From Bog-756 sp963824645 (GTDB taxonomy: Bacteria; Actinomycetota; Acidimicrobiia; Acidimicrobiales; RAAP-2), in NCBI GenBank assembly GCA_963824645.1, contig CAWGQC010000010.1, positions 62,001 to 126,000 of the forward strand: a DNA stretch of 64,000 bases. The letters are read 5' to 3'. The translations under genes and the position numbers were made by a program. The notes beneath the pieces are model-generated. The model was not told the origin of the DNA. It worked only from the letters and a program-made list of their open reading frames with translations, and searched no databases. The first letter of the stretch is position 1, and the number at the start of each line of letters is the position of its first letter. Positions 54,011-61,032 of this stretch are shown here, piece after piece.

Positions 54011-55291
54011 GTGGGCACCAAAGTGGCTGTGGTGGGCGGCGGGAGCACCTATACCCCTGAGCTGGTGGACAGTCTCTGTGCCCACGAGGACCGTCTGGTC
54101 GTCGATGAGCTGGTCCTTCTCGACCCCGACGCCGAGCGGCTGGACGCGGTGGGCGGCCTGGCCGACCGGATCCTGCGGGGCCGCGGCTGGTCCGGCACCC
54201 TGGTCACCACCGACCAGAGGGACCGGGCCATCGACGGTGCCGACTTCGTCATCGTGCAGCTGCGGGTGGGCGGGCAGGCGGCCCGCCATACCGACGAGAC
54301 CCTGCCCATCGGTTACGGCTGTCTGGGTCAGGAGACGACCGGACCCGGCGGTCTGGCCAAGGCCCTGCGCACCGTCCCCCTGGTGCTCGACATCGCCGAG
54401 GAGACAGCCAACCGCGCCGCCCCGGGGGCGTGGTTGGTCGACTTCACCAACCCGGTGGGCATCGTGACCCAGGCCCTGGTGGACGAAGGCCACCGGGCGG
54501 TCGGTCTGTGCAACGTGGCCATCCACGTCCAGCGGCGCATCGGCCACTATCTCGGGGTCGATCCCGACACCGTGGAGCTCGAGCACGTCGGACTCAACCA
54601 CCTGACCTGGGTCCGGTCGGCGACGGTGGGCGGGGTGGACCGACTGCCCGAACTGTTCGACCGCTTCGCCCCCGAGCTCGAACTGGAGAGCGGTGTCCCT
54701 GCCGGGCTCCTCCGTCTCCTCGGAGCCCTGCCCTCCTATTACCTGCACTACTACTACTGCCTGGACCAGAATGTGGCCGAACAGTCCGCCCCCGGCTGGC
54801 GTTCGCGGGCCGAGGTGGTGGCCGAGCTCGAGGCCGAGCTGCTGGCCGAGTACCGGGACCCGACCCTGACCACCAAACCGAAGAAACTCTCCTACCGGGG
54901 CGGCGCCTTCTATTCGGAAGCGGCCGTGCGCCTGGTGGCCTCGCTCCACGCCGATACCGGTGACACCCAGGTGGTCGATGTGCGCAACGACGGCGCCGTC
55001 CCCGGTCTGCCCGACGACGCCGTGGTCGAAGTTCCCTGCACCGTCGGACGGCACGGCGCCCAACCTCTGCCCCAGCGGGCTCTTCCTCCCGATATGTCCG
55101 GTCTGGTGGCCCACGGCAAGGCCTACGAGCGCCTGGCTGTCGAGGCGGCCTTGTCCGGGAGCAGGGCGGCCATGATCCGGGCCCTGGTGGTCAATCCGCT
55201 GGTGGGCCAGTACCCCAAGGCCGAGCAGTTGGCCGACACCCTGTTGGCCGCCAACCGCCAGTACCTGCCGCGGTTCTTTCCTGAGGGTTGA
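54011..55291 (+). CDS. Glycoside hydrolase family 4 (6-phospho-beta-glucosidase-like)
   Basis: An NAD+- and metal-dependent glycosidase of 426 residues. It has the dinucleotide motif VAVVGGGSTYTPELVDSL, a QLRVGGQAARHTDE region, and the metal site GLCNVAIHVQRRIG with VELEHVGLNHLTWV. The closest family is 6-phospho-beta-glucosidase. GTG 54011 has no ribosome site and could be leaderless. It is divergent from the BadF-type kinase, which could make the phosphorylated sugar it needs. No PTS genes are present. Confidence 0.92.
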   Translation: MGTKVAVVGGGSTYTPELVDSLCAHEDRLVVDELVLLDPDAERLDAVGGLADRILRGRGWSGTLVTTDQRDRAIDGADFVIVQLRVGGQAARHTDETLPIGYGCLGQETTGPGGLAKALRTVPLVLDIAEETANRAAPGAWLVDFTNPVGIVTQALVDEGHRAVGLCNVAIHVQRRIGHYLGVDPDTVELEHVGLNHLTWVRSATVGGVDRLPELFDRFAPELELESGVPAGLLRLLGALPSYYLHYYYCLDQNVAEQSAPGWRSRAEVVAELEAELLAEYRDPTLTTKPKKLSYRGGAFYSEAAVRLVASLHADTGDTQVVDVRNDGAVPGLPDDAVVEVPCTVGRHGAQPLPQRALPPDMSGLVAHGKAYERLAVEAALSGSRAAMIRALVVNPLVGQYPKAEQLADTLLAANRQYLPRFFPEG

Positions 55292-55544
55292 GCGGCGGAG
55301 CCGGCCATCCACCCGGGTGTCCGGGTCCGGGGTGGGCTGGCGTGGCCGTCCAGCGTGACACCGACGGTGGCGGCGGATTGGGGGCAGTGTCATGACCTGG
55401 TGGCAGCAGTGGGCGCGGTTGGGGATCATCGGTTTCACCGGGAACGACGATCAGTTCATCAGCGCGCCGAAGCAGGTAAGAGTCAGGGTCGGCGTCCAGC
55501 ACAAGGTCGATCTCACCGTTACCGTCGGATCTTCTTGACCTACG

Positions 55545-55564
55545 GGCCGGGGGCCGCCCCGGCC
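55545..55564 (-). terminator. Perfect GC hairpin after the methyltransferase gene
   Basis: GGCCGGGG-gccg-CCCCGGCC is an 8-bp perfect stem located eight bases after the stop of the minus-strand methyltransferase gene. It has no U tract. It lies between convergent genes (GH4 and the methyltransferase) and may slow both polymerases. Confidence 0.4.
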
Positions 55565-55572
55565 GGGGATCC

Positions 55573-56409
55573 TCAGACGTTGTGTCGTGAACGCCAGACT
55601 TCGGCCCGGAAAGCGATATCCACCGTGACGTCGCCCTCCACCCCGAGCAGATCGCGCAGGAGCCGGCGGGCCTCGGCCAGAACCCCGTTGCGGGTGGGCT
55701 CGTCCATGGTGATGATCCAGCTGAAGGTGTTGAGCAGACCGATGAGCTCGTCGGCGTTGAGGGCCACGTCCCACCGGAAGACCTCGTGGTCGGGCTGGTC
55801 GAAGGGCACGCCGTCGGGGATCTCCAGAGTGGAGTCGGGTCGGTCGGCGTCGGCCATGATCAGCTCACCGAATCGGTTGCCCGACGTCCCTCCGGCACCC
55901 CCTTGGGCGATGAGGGCGCGGGCCTGAGTGAGGAAGGGGCCTTCGAGATCGGGTCCCGACCACACGACGCCCAGCACGCCGCCCGGAACGAGTATTCGTC
56001 CCACCTCACCCAGGGTGGGCAGGAGGTCCATCCAGTGCCACGACGACGAAGCCAGAACGGCGTCGGCCGACGCGTCGACAACCGGTATGTCCTCGCCCCG
56101 TCCGGCCACCGCCCGGCACCCGGGGACCTCTTCGGCCAGTATGGCCCGCATGCGGTCGTCGGGCTCGACACCGACGACGTCGTCGGCCCGGTCGACCAGC
56201 AACCGAGTCAATGCACCGGTGCCGGCCCCAAGATCGACCACCCGGCCGACCCGGGACGGCAGAATCCAGTCGACGGCGGACAGCGGTGGACCGGGTCGGT
56301 ACCGTTCGTAGTGGGATGCGGCTTGACCGAAGACACCCGACCGTTTGGCCTTCTCTTCGGCCGGCAGGTGAGCGAGGGGAACGGCGTCGGTCGGTGGCGT
56401 GTCGGTCAC
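55573..56409 (-). CDS. Class I SAM-dependent methyltransferase
   Basis: A 278-residue methyltransferase. It starts with FGQAASHYERYRPG, then motif I VVDLGAGTGALTRLL, motif II with VGVEPDDRMRAIL, and motif IV-like DAVLASSSWHWMD followed by LVPGGVLGVVW. The WHW-containing loop places it near the Trans-aconitate/UbiE-like Methyltransf_11 group. The start is GTG 56409. It lies 63 bases downstream of an LLM gene on the same strand. The substrate is unknown. Confidence 0.9.
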   Translation of the reverse strand: MTDTPPTDAVPLAHLPAEEKAKRSGVFGQAASHYERYRPGPPLSAVDWILPSRVGRVVDLGAGTGALTRLLVDRADDVVGVEPDDRMRAILAEEVPGCRAVAGRGEDIPVVDASADAVLASSSWHWMDLLPTLGEVGRILVPGGVLGVVWSGPDLEGPFLTQARALIAQGGAGGTSGNRFGELIMADADRPDSTLEIPDGVPFDQPDHEVFRWDVALNADELIGLLNTFSWIITMDEPTRNGVLAEARRLLRDLLGVEGDVTVDIAFRAEVWRSRHNV

Positions 56410-56472
56410 GAAGTTGACAGTACCGGGCCGGCGTCGGCCCCGCGTTGTCGGGAGTGGGGTGGTGCCGTCAGG

Positions 56473-57339
56473 TCAGCGGAGGACGGCGGGAGCGAGCGCC
56501 CGGTAGGACTCCAGGGGGAAGCCGGCGGTCCGGTCGGACACCACCTGGATGCAGACGTGGTCAGCTCCGGCGTCGTGGAACTGCCGGACCCGCTCGGCGA
56601 TGCGGTCGACGTCACCCCAGGCCATCACCGCATCGACCAGGCGGTCGCTGCCGGCTCCTTCGACGTCGTGGTCGTCGAAACCCAGCGACCGCAGATTGTT
56701 GACGTAGTTGGGCAGTCCGAGGTAGCCCCGGGTGTACTGGCGGGCCGTGGCCCGCGCCGTGACCGGGTTGGGGTCGAGCACAACGGCCAGTTCGGGGGCC
56801 AGATAGGTGTCCGGGCCCAGCTGGTCACGAGCCCGGGTCAGATGTTCGACCGGAACGAAGTAGGGGTGGGCCCCGGCGCAGCGTTGGGCGGCCAGTTCCA
56901 GCATGCGCGGTCCGAGGGCGGCCAGGAGACGGCGGTCCGGACCGACCTCCGGCCCCTGTCGGTCCAGTCCGTCCAGATAGTCGACCATCCGGCTGTAGGG
57001 CCGGGCGTAAGCGGTGTCCAGAAGTTCAACGATGGGGCCGTGGCTGACCCCCAGTCCGAGGACGAAGCGACGCGACCGTTCGGGCCCGAGGGCCCGGATC
57101 CCGTCGGCCACCTGTTCGGGGGTGGCATGCCAGATGGACAGGATGCCGCTGGCCACCACCGTCCGTTCGGTGGCCTCCAGCAAACGCCCGAACCGGTTCG
57201 GGAATCCCTCTTCGAATCCGCCCGAGGTCCACAGGGCTCGGTAACCGAGCGATTCCATCTGGCCGGCGCTGCCGCCGGGGGTTCCATCCGGCCCGGCCCA
57301 TGTGCCGCTCCACCAGATTCCGACCGGGCCGAGGTCCAC
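56473..57339 (-). CDS. LLM class F420-dependent oxidoreductase
   Basis: The N-terminus LGPVGIWWSGTWAGPDG is typical of a mycobacterial/actinobacterial F420 LLM subfamily (often called TIGR03620). VASGILSIWHATPEQVADG, RRFVLGLGVSHGPIVEL and YLAPELAVVLDPNPVTAR follow, and it ends ADHVCIQVVSD. At 288 residues it is normal. The start is GTG 57339. It is divergent from the secreted GH39 gene (67 bases) and precedes the methyltransferase on its strand. Confidence 0.9.
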   Translation of the reverse strand: MDLGPVGIWWSGTWAGPDGTPGGSAGQMESLGYRALWTSGGFEEGFPNRFGRLLEATERTVVASGILSIWHATPEQVADGIRALGPERSRRFVLGLGVSHGPIVELLDTAYARPYSRMVDYLDGLDRQGPEVGPDRRLLAALGPRMLELAAQRCAGAHPYFVPVEHLTRARDQLGPDTYLAPELAVVLDPNPVTARATARQYTRGYLGLPNYVNNLRSLGFDDHDVEGAGSDRLVDAVMAWGDVDRIAERVRQFHDAGADHVCIQVVSDRTAGFPLESYRALAPAVLR

Positions 57340-57406
57340 CTGAGGACTCTAACGGTCCGGTGGGGAACGTTGGCGGGCCCCGTCCGGGGGCTGGAAGACT
57401 TCGACC

Positions 57407-58993
57407 ATGGCCCCCAGACTCCCCGGTGCCCCCCGGGCTCGCCGATGGGGGAAGGGCCCCGGGGGACTGGCGGCGGTGGCCGTGGGCCTCATCCTGGCCG
57501 TCGGGGTGGGGGTGTCAGCCCCCCGTTCCGCCGGCGCCTCCCCCGCCCGCTCGTCGTCGGACGGGGTGTCGGTCATGGTTCATACGTCGCGGCCGGGTGG
57601 CGCCATAAACGAGAACCTGAGCGGCATCAACCATGTGGTGGCCGGTTCGCAACCGAGCCTCCAGGCCATCGGCACCCGGTTTGCCCGTACTGATGTCTCC
57701 TTCGAGATCACCACTGGTGCGGGACCGGCCTACGACTGTGCCACCCGGTCGTGGAATCCCAGTTATCTCGATTCCCAGGTGGCCCTGGACGAGGAGGCCG
57801 GCGCCGCTCCCGAGCTCATCGTGGACTACACCCCCCCCTGTCTGGCCACGGACCCCCCCGCCGGGGTCAATCCCAACTACACCCCTCCCGACATCGGCCC
57901 GGATCAGGCCAAGTGGCAGGCGTTGGTATACCAGATGGCCCTTCATGAGATCACCGACGAGGGTGTGCGCGTTTTCGAGGTCTGGAACGAACCCAACCTC
58001 GGACAGTTCTGGACGGGCGGGCTGGCTGGTTATCTCACCCTCTACCAGGACACGGCCAAGGCCCTCGAGGAGGCGGCGGCCACGGCCAGTGTCACCATCG
58101 AGGTCGGAGGGCCGGCCCTGGCCGAATTCCAAGACCTGGAAACGTCGTGGGTCAAGGCTCTGGCCAGCTACGCCGTCAGCAACGACCTCCCCCTCGATTT
58201 CGTCTCGTGGCACCTCTACGCCGACGATCCCGACGTCGGCCCGAGTGACGCTGTGCCCAATGGGTTCTGTTTCACCGGGCCCGGTGAGGGCGACCAACCG
58301 TGTTGGGACAACCCGGAGCTCAACCCCGATCTCTACAGCCGTCAGGTCCATCAGGTCAGGCGAGTGCTGGCCGGCTACCCCAGCCTCCACCCGCAGCTGT
58401 GGATCGACGAGTGGAACATCAACGCGGGGGAGGACGTCCGCATCGACGGACCGTACGGCGCGGCCTTTGTGGCCGCAGTCCTCCAGGAGGCGCAGGCGAG
58501 CGGTCTCGATCGCCTGTCGTTCTTCGATGCGGCCGACGACCCCGTCGATCCCACCCAGAATTGGGGTCTGCTCTTTTCTGACCTCAGTCCCAAGCCCGCC
58601 TACTTCGCCATGTTGATGTGGAGCCAGCTTGCCGGTCGAGAGCTCCCGGTGACGGTGGACGCCCGACCACGGGACGGAGAAGGTCAGATCGAGGCCACCG
58701 CCTCGATAGCGCCCGGCGGAACGATCCACGTCCTGGTGGACAACTTCGCCCCCTACGACGCCACCGGCAACTACGGCACCAGCGATCCCACCCCCTACGA
58801 CCACGCCGTCGACGTCGAGTTCCCGCCCCAGTTGCGTGGTGATTACCAGGTCAGTCGGACAGTCGTCGACGCCACCGAGGACGGATCATCGGTGGCGTCG
58901 GTTGTCTCGAGCGGGGCCCTGTCCCGGGTCCAGTTCACTCTGGCCGGCCAGGGGGTCACCCTCCTCACCCTCTCGCCGACATCCGGCGGGTGA
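57407..58993 (+). CDS. Secreted GH39-like glycoside hydrolase
   Basis: A signal peptide (GGLAAVAVGLILAVGVGVSA) leads a 528-residue protein. The TIM-barrel has the acid/base Glu195 in EVWNEPNLGQFW and the nucleophile Glu335 in LWIDEWNIN, which is the GH39 (beta-xylosidase/iduronidase) pattern. SWHLYAD and FFDAADDP are further barrel segments. A beta-sandwich C-terminus follows. ATG 57407. The target is probably an extracellular xyloside or similar polymer. The gene ends 15 bases from the convergent HtrA gene. Confidence 0.86.
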   Translation: MAPRLPGAPRARRWGKGPGGLAAVAVGLILAVGVGVSAPRSAGASPARSSSDGVSVMVHTSRPGGAINENLSGINHVVAGSQPSLQAIGTRFARTDVSFEITTGAGPAYDCATRSWNPSYLDSQVALDEEAGAAPELIVDYTPPCLATDPPAGVNPNYTPPDIGPDQAKWQALVYQMALHEITDEGVRVFEVWNEPNLGQFWTGGLAGYLTLYQDTAKALEEAAATASVTIEVGGPALAEFQDLETSWVKALASYAVSNDLPLDFVSWHLYADDPDVGPSDAVPNGFCFTGPGEGDQPCWDNPELNPDLYSRQVHQVRRVLAGYPSLHPQLWIDEWNINAGEDVRIDGPYGAAFVAAVLQEAQASGLDRLSFFDAADDPVDPTQNWGLLFSDLSPKPAYFAMLMWSQLAGRELPVTVDARPRDGEGQIEATASIAPGGTIHVLVDNFAPYDATGNYGTSDPTPYDHAVDVEFPPQLRGDYQVSRTVVDATEDGSSVASVVSSGALSRVQFTLAGQGVTLLTLSPTSGG

Positions 58994-59008
58994 GGAGGGT
59001 GACGCTGA

Positions 59009-60604
59009 TCAGGAAGGCGGCCCGTTGGTCAGGACCACCGTCGCCGTCTGGGTCTGGCCGGAGGTATTGATCCACTGGATCTGTACCGAATCACCGGGGT
59101 GATGGGCGACCAGCGCATTGCTGAGGTCGGAGGCTGAGCTGATGCTCGACCCGTCGATGGCAGTGATCACGTCGCCCTGGACCAGTCCGGCCTTGGCCGA
59201 CGGTGAGCCCGACAAGGTCCCTTCGACCGTCGCCCCGGACTGGCTGGTCCCGCTGCTTCCGCTGCCCGAACCGCTACCGCTGCCGCTGCCGAAACCGCCC
59301 CCGAAGTTACCCCCGAAGCCGCCATCGCCGCTTCCGTCGGCGCTGCTGTTGGACGCCTCGACGCTGACCCCGAGGAACCCGGTGGCACCGATGTGGATGA
59401 CCGAGGACGCCCTGCCCTCCCTGATCTGCTTGGCGATGGTGAGGGCCGTTCGGATGGGGATGGCGTAGGCCTGGGTACCGGACACCTCATAGCCGGAATC
59501 CTGGGAGGCGGCGGTATCCATGCCCAGTACCTGACCGGACGCGTTGACCAGCGAGCCTCCGGAGTCGCCCGGCTCGATGCCGGCGTTGACCTCGATCAGA
59601 CCCGACAGGTTCTCCGAGTTCCCGCCATTGTCATCGCTGGCGGTGATCGACTGGTCGAGGGCGGTGATCGAACCACCGGCCGTGCTGGGTGTGCCCCCCG
59701 AACCTCCGGCGTTGCCGATGCCCACCACCGCTTGACCGACGGCGGCGGTGCCGGTGGCGATCGAGACGGTCTGGAGGCCGGTGGCGTTGACCAGTTTGAT
59801 GACGGCCACGTCACCGGTGCGGTCATAGCCGACCACGTTGGCCGAGTAGGTCTTCCCGTTGCCCACATCGGTCACGCTGATGCTGGTGGCTCCGTCGATC
59901 ACGTGGTTGTTGGTCAGGATCACCCCGTTGGCGGTGAGGACCATGCCGGTTCCGGCCGCCTGCTCATCCTGGTAGCTGAGGTTGGTGTTGATGTCCACCA
60001 GACCGGGGTCCACCTTGGTGGCGATGGACGAGATGTCCGAAGGGGCTCCGGCGCCGGTGGAGGAGTTGCCCGAGGAGCTACCCGAGGAACCACCACCGAA
60101 GGGCGAGGTCTCCGAACCCGAGGAACCACCACCGAAGGGCGATGCCCCCGAACTCGATGATCCGCCCGAGTTGCTGGATGACGCGCTCAGCGTTCCACCC
60201 GAGGTCCACACCAGCCGTCCCACGCCCGCCCCGATGAACAGGGCAGCTACCACGACCAGAGTGGCCAGAGTGGCCACCAACCCGGTCCGCTTCTTGGCCG
60301 GTGCCGGCGGGGGTCCGACCGGTCCGTAAGCAGGAGCGGGCCAGGCGCCGTAGGGAGGAGGGGTTGCTCCGGGGGGCCAGCCGCCTGCGGGCCAAGCCCC
60401 ACCGGGCCAGCCGCCGGGCGTCCAGCCGGCGTAGGGATCCTGGGGGTAGGCGGCGCCCCAGGTGCCGGGAGGTACGGGTGATCCCATTCCGGCCGGCGGC
60501 GTCGGTGTTCCGGTGTTGACCGGAGCGGTCGGGCCGGTGGGGGGAAGTTCGGTGGGCGGGCCGACCGGGTAGAGAGCACCGCCGTCGGAACCGGCCGGCG
60601 GCAA
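59009..60604 (-). CDS. HtrA/DegP-type membrane-anchored serine protease with PDZ domain
   Basis: From the N-terminus it has a Pro/Gly-rich cytoplasmic segment, a membrane helix near residue 108-130 (LVATLATLVVVAALFIGAGV), a Ser/Gly-rich linker, the trypsin-like domain with His234 (TNNHVIDG), Asp265 (RTGDVAVIK) and Ser348 (EPGDSGGSL), and a C-terminal PDZ domain (ITAIDGSSISSASDL). It degrades misfolded extracytoplasmic proteins. The intact frame starts at TTG 60604, but coding-like sequence (PTEGSAAPESGSAAPE) continues upstream. ATG 60716, with a ribosome site (ggaagaagag), is the likely true start after a one-base frameshift in a CCCC run. Confidence 0.92.
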   Translation of the reverse strand: MPPAGSDGGALYPVGPPTELPPTGPTAPVNTGTPTPPAGMGSPVPPGTWGAAYPQDPYAGWTPGGWPGGAWPAGGWPPGATPPPYGAWPAPAYGPVGPPPAPAKKRTGLVATLATLVVVAALFIGAGVGRLVWTSGGTLSASSSNSGGSSSSGASPFGGGSSGSETSPFGGGSSGSSSGNSSTGAGAPSDISSIATKVDPGLVDINTNLSYQDEQAAGTGMVLTANGVILTNNHVIDGATSISVTDVGNGKTYSANVVGYDRTGDVAVIKLVNATGLQTVSIATGTAAVGQAVVGIGNAGGSGGTPSTAGGSITALDQSITASDDNGGNSENLSGLIEVNAGIEPGDSGGSLVNASGQVLGMDTAASQDSGYEVSGTQAYAIPIRTALTIAKQIREGRASSVIHIGATGFLGVSVEASNSSADGSGDGGFGGNFGGGFGSGSGSGSGSGSSGTSQSGATVEGTLSGSPSAKAGLVQGDVITAIDGSSISSASDLSNALVAHHPGDSVQIQWINTSGQTQTATVVLTNGPPS

Positions 60605-60801
60605 GGCTATGGCGCTCTCGGGCGTCGACTCGGGAGCGGCACTGCCTGACTCGGGAGCGGCACTGCCTTCAGTGGGGTCCTCTGGCGAACTCGCCGTGTG
60701 CCAAATTCTCGTTCATGTCTCTTCTTCCGCTTGCAATCGACTCGGGAGCGTGCGCCCCTGAGTGGGCCAACATCGCTCCTTATTTGACTCTTCCCACCTA
60801 A

Positions 60802-60819
60802 GTTCAGCCTCAACTGAAC
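60802..60819. promoter_or_regulatory. Inverted repeat upstream of the HtrA gene
   Basis: GTTCAG-cctcaa-CTGAAC is a perfect 6-bp dyad in an AT-richer patch about 85 bases upstream of ATG 60716. It may be an operator for the protease gene. It does not match the actinobacterial LexA consensus GAAC-N4-GTTC. The rest of the 316-base gap between 60717 and 61032 shows no gene. Confidence 0.3.
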
Positions 60820-61032
60820 ATATGAATCTCGTAAGGTGCTGGGATTTCGGGGGTCGGACAGCCCTGAAAGGGCGTCAGAAGCCGTCCATCACACCACTGT
60901 CAGCCTATTTATGGAGCTGACCATCCAAAGCAGGCGGCGTGGAGGGTGGACCGGAGGCGTAGGGCTCCGGCTCGATGGGCGGGCGCCCACGATGGGCCGC
61001 CCGCGGTCCGCGCGCCATCGGTGCCCGGAGGG

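Noticed and set aside
53966..55438. Long N-terminal extension of the BadF-type kinase frame
   Set aside because: It runs antisense through the well-supported GH4 gene and has no kinase-like residues; the kinase starts near 53965.
60802..60819. SOS (LexA) box upstream of the HtrA gene
   Set aside because: The dyad is GTTCAG-N6-CTGAAC, not the actinobacterial GAAC-N4-GTTC.
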